NCBI GenBank assembly: GCA_001632435.1 | Contig: KV423928.1 | Span: 62,001-126,000 of the forward strand | Reading direction: 5' to 3' | Length of the DNA stretch: 64,000 bases | Source of the DNA: Calocera cornea HHB12733 | Taxonomy: Eukaryota; Basidiomycota; Dacrymycetes; Dacrymycetales; Dacrymycetaceae | Shown: piece by piece, positions 53,215-64,000 of the stretch | How positions within the stretch are numbered: the first letter of the stretch is position 1 | Layout of the letters: each line of letters begins with the position of its first letter | Notes under the pieces: model-generated | Seen by the model: only the letters and a program-made list of their open reading frames with translations | The model's database searches: none | What the model was told of the DNA's origin: nothing | Program-made: the position numbers and the translations under genes

Positions 53215-54933
53215 ATGGCTACCTCAGACTTTCATCCTCACGACTTCACCAGATACCAATGGCACCTATCTCCCACGGATCCGAAGACGTATCAACGCGA
53301 GACAAGCGGCATTGAAGTACTCATGGACTTCGGGACTCGCTTCAATCACGGCCAATTCACTCTGTTTCTCGGTCTCGAGCTCGACTTCAAGACCAGCATA
53401 TCTGCCACTGAGTTCGAGCACCTCGCCCGTGAGGCGTGGATTGCTTTGCGTTTTCAAGTGCCGATGATTGCGGCACGCACGCCCGTTAACGCGGACAACA
53501 GGGCTATCTTTACCTACCGGTCTCCCGATAGCTTTGCCGAAGTGGAGGACTGGGCGACCAGAACCGTTCGTGTTGGGAGAGACTGTGACAGTGTGGATAC
53601 CCTGAGGCACGAGGTCGGAAACCAGTACACTCCGGACCCGGATGGCGACCAGGTATTCCTTTATGTCGCATCCAACAACGGGCGTCCCAGCGGTCTTCTC
53701 CTGCAGTCATCGCACATGATCTTCGACGGCATGGGATCCAAGGCTCTCATGCACATATATTTGCGCCATATGCTCACACCTCTGCTGAGCGGAGAATCAA
53801 AGGCTGACATCGCAACTTTGACCTGGGGCAATGAAGTTGAAACACTGCTGCCTTGTGTCAGTGAAGTATTGGCGCACAACGAGCCCCGCGTAGGCTCAGA
53901 GTATGACAAGACACTCCAAGAAGTCCTGAAAGGCTTCGCATCCTACATGCCCGTCAGTCTCTCTGCTCATACATATTAGAGGCGCTCGTTCACGTGGTTA
54001 TGACAGAAAATGTACCCTTTCAAGGTCCGGGCTGCGCCCGGACCCGGTCCGAGAGTTCACATGCAGCGTTTCTTCACGACACAGGAGAGTGCACAGATTC
54101 GCGCCGCAGTTCGCACACATGGCTTCACGGTCAGTCAACTATGTGCGCGCCTTTCTCCTCTTTGGCGAGATCTGTCTTCGCTGACAAGTCCATGTGCAGT
54201 TCATGCCGCCCTCAACCTCGTGGTCGCCATCGACAATCCGCCGACGAACGAGACTGCGGCAGACGCCGCTTTCGTGTACTATGGGATAGTCAACAGTCGC
54301 CCCGACAGACTGAGAGCTCCTTACTCAGGTAGGGAAGGCTATCCCGGGAACTGTCTGGGGTTGTCGGCCCTCAGCTTTCCTCTCGATACTCTGCGTGGCA
54401 GGGTGGACTTTTTCGACAGGAGCCTACTGCTCGCCATGACAGAACAGGTCAAGGAGGCGTACGAGGTGCAGAAGCAGTATCCGGCACTGCTGGCTGTGCA
54501 GAGCCATGTCTTCGACATCATGCTGTCCCCTTTCTTCGCCGGTGCTCCGTGAGCTCCCCCTCGCTCATCACTGTTCTCCGCCTCACACCTTGCAGACTCC
54601 CACCGCCCCTAGGTGGTCCCTACTTCATCGGTGACGGCATAACGGAGAACTACATTGATCATGAGTACAAGGACAATAGTGGGAAATCGAGCGTCAGTGT
54701 CCGCTCAGTGTTTATCTCGGCCAATTTGACCGATCCGGCGTGGGCTGTTCTTTTCTACTTTCATGGAATGAATCTGATGAGTGACGCATCATCTGGACAG
54801 AGCGTTCCGAGTTTGCAGCTGGCGCGACAGACTGCAGGCAGACGTCGACTTCAATGAGCATGTCGTACCCCTGGAAGCAGGGAATGCATGGATGGACAAC
54901 TGGGTGAAGCTGGTGAAGCTAATTCTGCTGTGA
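53215..54933 (+). CDS. HxxxDG acyltransferase, tandem copy 1
   Basis: CoA-dependent acyltransferase of the condensation/BAHD-like superfamily, probably acylating a small-molecule alcohol or amine; substrate unknown. Exons 53215-53952, 54007-54142, 54200-54548, 54596-54739 and 54801-54933 total 1500 nt (499 aa). The catalytic motif is SSHMIFDGMG (His and Asp of HxxxD). Other blocks: DFTRYQWHLSPTDPKTYQRE, NHGQFTLFLGLELDF, LAREAWIALRFQVP, FHAALNLVVAIDNPP, ADAAFVYYGIVNSRPDRL, YPALLAVQSHVFDIMLSPFF and a C-terminal SWRDRLQADVDFNEHVV. No DFGWG motif was seen, so it is not a classical BAHD enzyme; a fungal TRI3-like acetyltransferase relation is possible. Residues and splicing look intact. Confidence 0.85.
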
Positions 54934-55682
54934 GGAGAAAGGATCAGCCACACAGATTGCATAGAGTCGCGGCGTTACTCCGTCTATGTAGTCTCCCAGA
55001 CACATTGTCGACACTCCGTATCCATACCGCACGTAGCTACACCACAAAGTCGTGTATGCTGTGACCCCGGTCAGCACAGCATACCCGTACCTCCATTTTC
55101 GCGAGCGCATACGGCATCGCTGTGCGTATCCCGAGGAAACAACGAAGTCGCTGGGTGGATCACGTGCTCCTACGGATGTACCTTCAAACTCCGCTTGGGC
55201 GATTAAATGCCTCCATGTGCATCGCATTAAGTATATTGCTCCCTTTCGCGTAAGTTAGCGAAGACCCAATCGCAAAATATACTGTACAGTACCGGCTCGT
55301 CTCACTTCGATACGACAGTTCATTTGATGCTCCTTGGAATTCTCGTTTGCTAGGCCGGATTCGTGAGGATTGGCGGTGCATAGACGACTGAGACGCATAG
55401 AAACGCGGAGAACTGTCCTCTATTCTCAGCCCTCCACACTGTCACAATTTGTCAGGAACGTTTTGCTGACTGCCGTCCATCTTTTCGGACCGTCGGTAGT
55501 TTGGAGTCTCGCCGATCTCACCGCCAGCGGCTTAGAGTCTCTTGGGTGGTTCCAGCATCGCCGAATGCAGTATTACTCATCTCACCGGGCAACACCCGGA
55601 TCTTCCATGTGCGAAATGGATTCGATGTACTTAAGGTTCAGCGAAACGGCAACGAGGCGTAGCGTTCCGAAGTCGAGCTAGC
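54934..55682. promoter_or_regulatory. Spacer between the acyltransferase copies
   Basis: 750 bp with the copy 2 promoter. CCGGG at 55585-55589 and CCCGG at 55595-55599 form a small inverted repeat about 85 nt upstream of the start. By eye it does not match the copy 1 promoter. A short Arg-rich frame at 55370-55681 is not called. Confidence 0.5.
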
Positions 55683-57414
55683 ATGGCAACCGCAGATATC
55701 CCGCCTCACGACTTCAACAGACACCAATGGCGCTCCTCTTCGGAGGATCCGAAGACGTACCAGCGGGAGCCTAGCGGCACAGAAGTGCTAATGGATATGG
55801 AGAATCGGCTCAATCACGGCGAATTCACTCTGTTTCTCGGCCTTGAGCTGGACTTCAGGATGGATATCTCCTTGACCGAGTTCGAACACTTGGCACGCGA
55901 AGCCTGGATTGCCTTGCGCTTCCAGGTGCCAACAATTGCCGCGCGCACGCCTGTCCCGGCAACGAACAGAGCTATCATCACCTACCGGATCCCTGATAGC
56001 TTGGCCGAACTGGAGGATTGGGCCAACCGAACTCTTCGCCCCGCGCGAGATTGCGATAGTGTCGATACCCTGAGGCACGAGGTAGGAAATCGGTACATCT
56101 CGGACCCGAACGGGGACCAGGTCTTCCTCTATGTCGTGTCGAAGGACGGGCGCCCCACTGGCTTTCTTTTCCAAGCATCCCACGTGATTATCGATGGCAA
56201 GGGAACCAAAATTCTCATGGATATCTACTTGCGTAACATTTTGGTACCTGTCCTGGCTGAAGAAGTAAAGCTGGACTTGTCGAGTTTCAAATGGGGTCTA
56301 GAAGTCGAGAATTTGCTGCCATGCGTGAGCGAAATCCTGGTACCTCATGAGCCCAGAGAAGGTCCCGAATACGACAAGACTATGCAGGAAGTCTTGGGAG
56401 GCTACGCATCCGAGTTTCCGGTCAGTGTCCTCGTTCTGCTCATGTGAAACCAAGTATTCACTTCTATCATAGAAAATGTATCCTCTAAAGCCGCGCGCTG
56501 AGCCAGGACCTGGGCCGACACGTCATGTGCAACGACTCTTTACTCCCCAAGAGAGTGATCAAATCCGTGCCGCAGTCCGCGCTCATGGCTTCACCGTGTC
56601 TCAGATCTGTGAGCATCAGCTATAGGTTCGGTGATATTCCCTTTTACTAACAGTGATGCAGTCCTTGCGGCCCTCAACCTCGTCGTCGCCACCGACAATC
56701 CACCCACGAGCGAGACTCCAGCCGACGCGGCTTTCGTCTACTACGGGATAGTCAACAACCGTTCGGACAGACTGATTGCTCCCTACTCCGGACGGGACGG
56801 CTACCCGGGATACTGCTTGGGCGTATCGGTACTCAGCTTCCCCGTTGACATGCTCCGGAACAAGACAGACTTCTTCGACAAGGCCCTCCTGCTCGACATG
56901 GCCGAGCAGGTCAAGCAAGCGTACAAGAAGCAGCAGCAGTACCCGGCGCTCCTGGCCATCCAGAGCCAGATATGCGACATCATGCTCTCGCCGTTCTTCG
57001 CCGGGGCGCCGTGAGTCCCCATTAGTGCATCATTCAATGTTGTTCCGCTGCTCACAGCTCATTGCAGGCCTGCCCCGCCGCCCGGTGGACCCTTCTTCGC
57101 CGGTGATGGGATCACCGAGCACCACTTTGAGCACGAGTACAAGGACAGCGGCGGGAGAGAGGTCGTCAGCGTTAAATCGATCTTCACCTCGGTCAACATG
57201 ACCGACCCTGCGTGAGTCCTGTTCTCTTTGTACTCCACATGGCAACAGCCGACCTGACGGTTGACGTGTCAATTTTCACAGATTCTTCCGCGTATCGAGC
57301 TGGAGGGACAGGCTGCAGGCAGACTTGGACGTCAACGAGCGCGTGGTTCCCGTGGAGGTGGCCAACGAGTGGATGGAAAACTGGATGAAGCTTGTCAAGC
57401 TGATTCTGCTCTGA
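55683..57414 (+). CDS. HxxxDG acyltransferase, tandem copy 2
   Basis: Paralogue of the gene upstream, same strand. Exons 55683-56420, 56473-56608, 56662-57010, 57068-57211 and 57282-57414: every exon has the same length as in copy 1 (738, 136, 349, 144, 133 nt) and every intron the same phase, again 499 aa. Catalytic motif ASHVIIDGKG. In the first exon about 70 percent of residues agree by eye; LAREAWIALRFQVP and DCDSVDTLRHEVGN are identical. Differences cluster around the presumed active-site pocket (QSSHMIFDGMG versus QASHVIIDGKG), which suggests different substrates. No frameshift or stop found. Confidence 0.86.
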
Positions 57415-57729
57415 GAGGGAGGGATGAGCCGCCTCTCTATTGTACTGCTAACCGCGGAGATATTGTGGCATTGTTCAGAGGCCATGTATTTTTGCAGTAG
57501 CATGAATTCTCTATAACGCGGGTAACAAGATCACGAGTTATTTCTGTAGCAGATCCAGTCATCACATCAACTCTGTGCGATTCCAAAGTCGTAAGCTCAA
57601 AGTCCGACGCCCACCGATCCCTCCTCTCCTTGAACACCACCTTCCCGTCTTCCTCTTTCCTCTGATCATCTCTCGTACCCAAACCGCCCTCATCCCACAG
57701 ATGTTCTCTCCTCAGACCTGCAGCTCGCC
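57415..57729. other. Convergent intergenic
   Basis: 3' flank of acyltransferase copy 2 and of the minus-strand unknown gene. No further feature seen. Confidence 0.6.
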
Positions 57730-59571
57730 CTATCCAAACCGCGTCCCCCCCTCCCCCTGAGGCACGTACCACCCAGCTGGCCTCTCTTCATGTCTTCCAG
57801 ACCAGCGCTCCCTCTCCCTTTCCCTTTCCCTTTCCCGCTCCCTCCCCCTCTCCAGCTCTCTCTCCCTCTCCCGCTCCCCCTCCAGCTCCCGCTCCCTCCA
57901 CAGCTCCCTCTCCCTCTCCTCAGCAGCAAGCCTCTCCCTCCGAGGCTCATATCCAATCAGCGCCTCCTGCTCGTACTTCCTCCTGCTCCGCCCGTTATAC
58001 CCCTGATGATGATGATGATGGTGCACGGCCCTCTCCGCCCTCCCCGGCCGTGGCTGCCTCTCCTCCTGCGCGGCCCACCCCCACCCCTCACCTTCCTGCA
58101 CACCATTCCAGGCCGACCCCGTCTGAGCATCCACCTCCGCATCCGCATCCACATCCCGGTGCCAAACGGTCCCGTAGCCAAGCCCCTCCCGCTCATACGC
58201 CTTCTTGCGCTCACCAAAGCCTGAGCGGTGCTCCTCCTTCCGCTCCTCCTTCCGCTCCCTCTTGAGCCGGCGGCGCTCCGCCGCGGGCAGCTTGGGCCCT
58301 TTGTTTGTATAACGCTCTCGGCTGGGCCACACTGGGCTGGTGGGTGTTTCGTGCTCCAGACCTCTGCGAGGACGCTTCGCCGCGGGACGCATGTCCAGAT
58401 CATCGATGTCCAGCAGATGGGCAGGGAAGTCGTACATAGGAGTCGGAGCGGGGCGGTCATACATGTATGACAGGAGGGTTCTATCCGATATTGCGGCGGT
58501 CGGCAGATCAGGCGGGGAAGAGAGGGAGGAGTGAGGCCTTTTACGACGCAATGCTTGAGCGGCCACGTGGTTGGGAAATGTGGCCGCCCGTGCTGGGCTG
58601 AGTTGCTCCTGCGCCGGGGCAGACGTGGGGGGAGCATCATCCTGTGCCAGAAGCTGAGCTCCGTCGTTTGCGGCGGTTGTCAGGTTGGGGACGGGCAGCG
58701 CGGGTAATAGCGTCCCAAGCAGGGCCTCATCGTCCACTGTATCGAACGGTGTTGGGGCAATATGCGGCACAAGGGACTGGTTCGTGAGAGGCGAGACGAT
58801 CCGTCTACAGTATACCCTTCCTCAGCACAGAGAATATGGGAAAGAAAAGAGGGCTTACATGAGCTCCTGATTGGGTGCGTCTGGGTCTACGTCAGGAGGG
58901 TGGGAAAGCTTGTCCAGTATCACCTGTGCCAGCTAGGGACATACATCGTCAGTCCGTTAATCCTGATTATGTCGGAAGCAGGAACATACCCTCGCGCTCG
59001 GAGAGATGAGGAACCTGTAGCAGTACCTTGCCACCATCTCCCCATCCTCGCCGACCTGGCCAGGGAGGAGGAGGTACGGCCCATGCACGCACGCGACGTA
59101 GATGTACAGCGGGTGGACGGCACCCAGCCGCGCGTCTAGGTGGCCCTTGATCTCCCGGGTTGCGGAAGCGAACAGCACTGCATCGCCTTGGATCATTGGC
59201 AGGCCGCGCGGGAGGGAGGTGGTGAGGTCTAGTATGAGTGGGATGGTGACTGGGGAGAGGTGGGCGAGGAGGGGCGGGGGGAGGGGGTTGAGCGCTAGCA
59301 GTTTCTGCGGGGCGGAATGCTGGTCATGGATGGAGGCGGCGAGGAGCTGCGTCCATGTGCTGTTGGTAGAAGGGAGGGCGGGCGCCGCTTTGAGTGCGGT
59401 GAGCAGAGCAGGTGAGAGGGCACATGGATACAGCCCGTCGACGTGCGAGCACTCGGGGCCGAACGCCAGTCCCGGGCAGGATGGAGGCGGGTCCTCCTCC
59501 ATCGGCGGTGGAGACGCCTCGGTAGCGAAGAAGACCATCGGCGGTGGGGACGCCTCGGTGGTGAAGAACAT
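57730..59571 (-). CDS. Unrecognised protein with poly-His and Arg-Glu low-complexity tail
   Basis: No characterised family recognised. The N-terminus carries a 12-residue tandem duplication (MFFTTEASPPPM then VFFATEASPPPM). A folded-looking region follows: CPGLAFGPECSHVDGLYPCA, LLAHLSPVTIPLILDLTTSL, GLPMIQGDAVLFASATREIK, VHPLYIYVACVHGPYLLLPG and VARYCYRFLISPSAR. Two introns near 58995-58936 and 58858-58805 link it to LAQVILDKLSHPPDVDPD and RIVSPLTNQSLVPHIAP. The C-terminal half is charged: KRERKEERKEEHRSGFGERK, a stretch of six His, then long Arg-Glu alternation ending near GGTRFG. Such tails often mark nuclear or RNA-associated proteins, but that is a guess. The start is the first ATG; the upstream frame opens only with TTG. 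Confidence 0.65.
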
Positions 59572-60128
59572 CCTCGGCGACCGCGACGGGGAGAGCGGGG
59601 GAGGGTGACGGGGACAGAGAGGGTGAGAGGCGTGCGCAACCAGCGGCACTTTAAAAGGGAGCGCGCCACCCTTGTGCAACCCTAAATTTGGGGTGGCCGG
59701 TGGTCTGTGGTCTGTGGTCGACAAGGGAAGCACAGCGGCCGGTGGCAAGAACTCCCAGTTGTTCTCATGCGTTCCCCCGCTCAAACGCCCCGGCTCCGGG
59801 CTGTCAGGGTTCACCGTTCGCCAGCCTGACGACGGCGCATGAGCGTAGAGCACCCCAGCGCCTAGATGGCATATCCTCCATGGATAATGGATAAAGCAGT
59901 ATGCACAATGTGAGTCATGACCAGTCAACTTCAGCTAGCAATAGCCCAGTGGCATGGTCGCCGAGAGCAACATGCTGCCCGGCTCCGAGTGCAGCGGGTG
60001 GCCGCACAGCCACCCACCCGCCCATGACGCACCCCGCCTCGAGGCCGCTGATCCCTGAAGGCTCTCCAGCGCCTGCCTGCTACCTCCGCCCATCCCACTC
60101 CACTCATCTACTACTACTCACCAGCATC
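59572..60128. promoter_or_regulatory. Divergent promoter region before TMA22
   Basis: An AACCCTAA box at 59678-59685 is followed by AATTTGGGG, so the segment is quasi-palindromic. TTTAAAAGGG lies at 59650-59659. A TCTGTGG repeat is at 59703-59720. No gene seen. Confidence 0.45.
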
Positions 60129-60919
60129 ATGGCCGACACCGCGGGCCCCTCTGTGCCGCCCATCCTCCCCCTCTACGTGCTATACTGCGAAGGTGCGGCC
60201 CTCCCTCCCCCACCCGCATCAGAGCGCAACAGCTGGCTGACGCTGGGTTTGGCACGGCCGCAGTATGCACCTTCCCGCCCGAGTACTGCGAGTTCGGCAG
60301 CTCGGTGTCCAAGTGCAAGAGCTGGCTAGCGGAGGAGCATCCGGAGCTGTACGACAAGTACTGGTCGGACGGTGCGTCTCATCTCATCTCCTCCCTCCCT
60401 GATCTCACATCTCCGACGGCACGCTGATCAACCACAACAGAGGCGCTCGTGAAGAAGATCGGCACTCTGAGCCTCGAGAACCAGAAGAAGCTGGACGACG
60501 ATAGTGCGAAGAAGGAGGCTAAGGCCGAGGCGAAAGCGAGTTTGGCGGAGAAGAAGCGCAAGGTGCGTCTTCACTTTCCCCCTTCGCTTCATTTTATCTC
60601 AAGTCGGCGCCCCCAGGAATCGAAGATCACGATCAAGCGCGTAGAGCGGAACAAGCGGAAGCACGTCACCTCCGTCCAAGGTCTGGAAGCGTTCGGCGTC
60701 GACCTCAAGAAGGCGTCGAAGCTGTTCGCGCAGAAGTTCGCCACTGGCTCGAGTGTGAGCAAGAACCTCCAGGGCCTGGAGGAGATCGTCGTGCAGGGGG
60801 ACGTGACGGAGGAGATTGTGGATATGATTATTGATCAGGTGGGCGTGCTCAAGGGTGTGCCAGAAAAGAATGTGGTCAGGGTCGAGGAGAAGAAGAAGAA
60901 GGGCGGGGACGATGAGTGA
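60129..60919 (+). CDS. TMA22: Translation machinery-associated protein TMA22 (DENR)
   Basis: Partner of MCT-1/Tma20 in recycling of 40S subunits and reinitiation. Four exons; introns begin after the first GAAG, after TCGGACG and after CGCAAG, all with GTGCGN donors. N-terminus MADTAGPSVPPILPLYVLYC runs into VCTFPPEYCEFGSSVSKCKSW, giving the Cys set of the DENR zinc-binding motif. A Lys/Glu/Ala-rich linker leads to the SUI1 domain: SKITIKRVERNKRKHVTSVQ, GLEAFGVDLKKASKLFAQKF, SVSKNLQGLEEIVVQGDV. The C-terminus ends EEKKKKGGDDE. Length fits fungal TMA22. Confidence 0.95.
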
Positions 60920-61590
60920 GCAGCGGAGATCGAGGATTGACGATTGAGCTATGACCAGTGAGCAGATCGGTTCAGAGCAGCTGAGCGCAGGTTTGGGAAT
61001 GACAATGTATCATTACATGCTGAGGTGTTTGTTCAGGAACCCATGACTATGCCATATGCAGTGGCAGCCAGCCCGGAGAGGTATCTGGAATGATACTGCA
61101 AAGATACCTTGGGACTCTGGGAGCACCACTATAAATTGAGCGCTAAAGTGTGACATACTCTGTCTCAGTTTGGCACCCAATTCATAGATAGTATGTTCCC
61201 TGCATCCTTGATTAGGATTAAGGTTGTAAAGTTGCTCATGATCCAGTTGATTTCTCAGTATGACCAGACAACAACAAAGATTTTTGGCAGGAAGTGGTCA
61301 GTACTACCACCTGAACAGGCTTGTACAGGCTACTAGCGTGTACAGGCTCTGAACAGGCGGTGGGATAAAATGGCAAATTGTAAGCAACACAGGTGAAATT
61401 GAAAAAAGGGGGCCTTGCCTGGAATGGTATCGCTCAGGAGGCACCAGCAGTGCTTTTGAAAGCCACTCATTCGAGCTTCACTATACAATCCTGTATAACT
61501 AGAGTAGCTTGTTTGCTTGCTGATGTACAACTAGATCGGGAAGATGGGGAAGATTGCGCACGCGCCTACTACGGTGCATGACGCACGAGC
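60920..61590. other. Low-GC-looking island with ABBA short repeats
   Basis: No gene. Composition is visibly AT-richer than both neighbours. At 61311-61358 the words CTGAACAGGC, TGTACAGGC, TGTACAGGC, CTGAACAGGC follow in ABBA order. No transposase frame, terminal inverted repeat or target-site duplication was found, so I do not call a mobile element, though a decayed one is possible. Confidence 0.45.
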
Positions 61591-64000
61591 CTATACACCC
61601 AGCAGCCCCAGCTTCCCCCGCACCAGCTCGTCCATCACCTCCAGCGCCTCCCTCGCCTTGGCCTTGACGTGCACGTCGATATCCGTCTCCCTCACATAGC
61701 GCAGCACGCGCACGACGCGCAGGGCGAGCTCGCGGTCCAGCACCTGGTCCGCAAAGCCCCGCTCGGCCGCGTGGTGCAGCAGGCTCGCGAGCAGGTAGGC
61801 AGCCGCGCGGCGGAAAGCGGGGAGCTTGCCGTCTTTGGAGGAGGGGTTGAGGTCCGCCGGGTCGGGCACTTTGCCGTCAGCCAGCTGGGAGGCGGCCGCG
61901 GTCTCCTCTGCTGCTAAGGCAGCCTTGGAGCCGCGGGTGACCATCTCGAGGGACAGCAGGTCGAGAAGGGAGGAGACCAGGTCGGTGTAGAAGGGGAGCA
62001 TGGCGAGCGCGTCGGCGGCCACGCACTGGCTGATGATCGACAGGGAGGAGCCGCGCAGGACCGTCGGGTACGCAGTGTCGCGCGTGACGGAGAGCATGGC
62101 GGGGATGATGTGCTGAACTGTGGTCTGGTTAGGACATACGGACTGCATGGCACAGGAAGCACGCACTATATGCTTGAACACGAGGCCCTACTTTCGTCAG
62201 TGCCTGCGAGATCGCCTCCCCAATTCGCAGGCGCTTGTCCAAGTCTGCTGTAGTCGGATTCGGCTGAAGATCCTTCACGTACAGATCCACGAGCCGCTGG
62301 AATACCCAAGAACCCTTGTTGTAGACCCCAGTGGGCCCTTGTAGCATCGCCGACAGACCCTGGACGGCATTCATGTACACATAGCTGTCGTCGTCCTGCA
62401 CCGCGGTGATGAAGACGTCGAGAATGCCCGGGACGAGGGCGGGGTCGATCGACAGTTCTTCGGTCGTCCCCGGTCGGTTCCTCGGCGGGGAGATAAGTTG
62501 TCGGAGGAGCGTCAAGCCGTGCGCTCGGACAGGGAGGATGGGGTCCTGCACGAGCCTGAGGGCTTCTTGGTATGTTTCGAGTGCTTTCTGCCGCGTTTGA
62601 TCCACATCGTCGTCCTTCGCAGGCGTGGCACGCATCGACGCCGCCCGTCGTGCAGTGAGGACCAACCGTGCGTCCCGTGCGGCTTCTGCGACTGCTTGAG
62701 AAGGGTGATTCGTGAGAGGTTCAAGGTGCTCGTAAATGCTGTTCAGAATGGGTATCGACGAAGGAGGGAAAGTGACATTTGCTGGATGCGCTGTCATTGG
62801 AGTGATCTCATCTGGAACTGAGCTCGACGCACCTTCAAGCACCGCCAGCAACAACGTCACGGCCGTGCTCGCAAGGGTATCGTGCCCTTCCTCGTCCTCG
62901 TGCTCTTCTTCCTCTTCTTCCTCCTCCTCTCCGTTTGTATCCTCATCATCGGAATCTCCTTCCACCACCTGCCATGGTGATTTGCTTGTTTTCTGGAGGG
63001 GTCCTTTTGCGTCTGGGATGCGCTTGACGGTCGAGTCCATTGCATGCAGAATGAAGGACAGCACATGTTCCGGTTTCTCGAGAATGGAATGGCCCATCGT
63101 GTCCGCCATGGCAACGACGTATTGCAGATAGAGCATCGCACTAGGATACGTTAGGATACGTGCCGTGGCTGAAAGCAACTGAACATACTCGGCGGTATCG
63201 CCGTGCTTGGCGTGCACCTCACCATACTTGTCGAGCATCCTGACGAAAAATTCAGCATTGACGTCCTTTCGGCCAGCAGCCCTCAACCTGTCCACGACCT
63301 TCTTGGGGTCGGGATGTTGCCCCAGTGGATCGCCGCTCGAGCCAGGCTGTTCCTCCCGTATGTACGGTCCATCGGCTCCCAAAGCCCATTCCCATTTCTC
63401 ATCATATCCCCACCCTTTCCACATCTCCACCACTCTGATCCAACCGGATATCGCGCTGTCCTTCCCAACGACCCTCGCCCATCCGTTCAGCAGCCCATCG
63501 ACAAGCTCCCGAACGACCGGATCGGCAGTCTTTTGCTCTCCCAGGAATTCGTGCAAGCCCCAAAGCTGAGGAACGATGTCCCCGAGCACGGCGGAAAACA
63601 GATCCGGGCTGGGATCGGCATTGGAGAGAAGTATAGATAGGGTTTTGAGCGCATGCACTGGAGTGGGCGTGTCGGCCTCTGTCGACCCGGGCACATTGTA
63701 CGGGTGCGTGGGTGGCAGGAAGGGAGCGCGCAGCGTCGAGGCGGTGAGACCCATCATCATCTCGCGTCGCGTCCGGAACATCCGTGATATTGTGAAAGCC
63801 GCCGCTCTGACATGACTGGCAGGAACGGGTACCGGTGGCAGAGGTTCGGTGGGTGAAGGCTGCAGGATGGCAAACAGGCGGGGTAGGACGCGTGCATAGT
63901 ATGTCGCTACGTTCATCCGGTTCGGTGCGGAGCTCAATGTCCTGGCCACCTGCTCGAGCTTTGGGAGCGTGACGTCCTCCACGTCGCCGCCCTGCTCTCC
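61591..64000 (-). CDS. RTP1: RNA polymerase II assembly factor RTP1/TANGO6, 5' end off the window
   Basis: HEAT-repeat protein implicated in nuclear import of RNA polymerase II subunits. The visible part runs to the right edge in frame without a start. Helical repeats: YYARVLPRLFAILQPSPTE, HVRAAAFTISRMF, KYGEVHAKHGDTAD, LYLQYVVAMADTMGHSILEK, an acidic Glu-rich insert, VRAHGLTLLRQLISPPRNRP, DDDSYVYMNAVQGLSAMLQG (the RTP1 C-terminal signature) and TYPTVLRGSSLSII-like DTAYPTVLRGSSLSIISQC. Two introns are inferred: 62166-62118 (49 nt, branch CCTAAC), and 63188-63141, a 48-nt stop-free interval (GTATGT...CCTAACGTATCCTAG) that reads through in frame. Confidence 0.85.

Noticed and set aside
55370..55681. 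103-codon frame ending just before acyltransferase copy 2
   Set aside because: Basic, unstructured composition; sits in the promoter of copy 2; not in phase with it.
53215..57414. Secondary-metabolite gene cluster
   Set aside because: Two acyltransferases alone, flanked by housekeeping genes, with no synthase, P450 or transporter in the window.
60920..61590. Transposon
   Set aside because: No transposase frame, terminal repeats or target-site duplication could be found; kept only as an anomalous island.

Overview
The window is nuclear DNA of a filamentous basidiomycete, most likely a mushroom-forming Agaricomycete. Coding regions are GC-rich and almost every gene is cut by short introns of about 45-80 nt with GTNNGT donors and, where I checked, CTAAC-like branch points. 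The core proteins (VTC1, SWC4, NAA10, VPS17, CDC7, RTP1/TANGO6) read like fungal orthologues. I see no rRNA, tRNA, CRISPR array or recognisable transposon. One assembly gap of 830 Ns lies at 15010-15839.

Layout. 1-6958: AFG1-family ATPase (-, runs off the left edge), then a divergent pair of proteasome genes (RPN12 - and the beta-1 subunit PRE3 +), an unrecognised gene (-) and an AUH-type enoyl-CoA hydratase (+) with three apparent GC-AG introns. 7225-16378: epoxide hydrolase with a one-base frameshift, nucleoporin NUP82/NUP88, N-terminal acetyltransferase NAA10/ARD1, a serine esterase cut by the gap (-), and VTC1. 17560-26296: THOC7 (-) and SWC4 (+) share a promoter; a 2.4 kb gene-poor stretch precedes a DH-PH RhoGEF (+). 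26813-36361: F-box/LRR-like protein (-), CDC7 kinase (-), RNA helicase DBP8 (+), BTB-domain protein (+). 36362-39063 is gene-poor and holds one orphan two-exon reading frame. 39064-51873: secreted S28 peptidase (+), STIMATE-type membrane protein (+), eIF3m (-), SEC18/NSF (+), a basidiomycete orphan (+), retromer VPS17 (+) and a three-exon NDUFAF3-like gene (-). 53215-57414: two tandem HxxxDG acyltransferases. 57730-64000: a low-complexity unknown (-), TMA22/DENR (+), a low-GC-looking island, and RTP1/TANGO6 (-, runs off the right edge).

Most of the window is housekeeping: protein turnover, nuclear transport, mRNA export, chromatin remodelling, replication control, ribosome biogenesis, translation and membrane traffic. 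The accessory parts are the acyltransferase pair, the S28 peptidase, the epoxide hydrolase and the orphan frames. The most interesting signals are the acyltransferase pair, whose five exons have identical lengths in both copies; a 9-bp perfect inverted repeat in the short promoter between two proteasome genes; two ACGCGT boxes upstream of CDC7; three GC-AG introns in one gene; and two introns that read through in frame without a stop and so would be missed by ORF-based calling. I did not find a clearly new multi-gene system.
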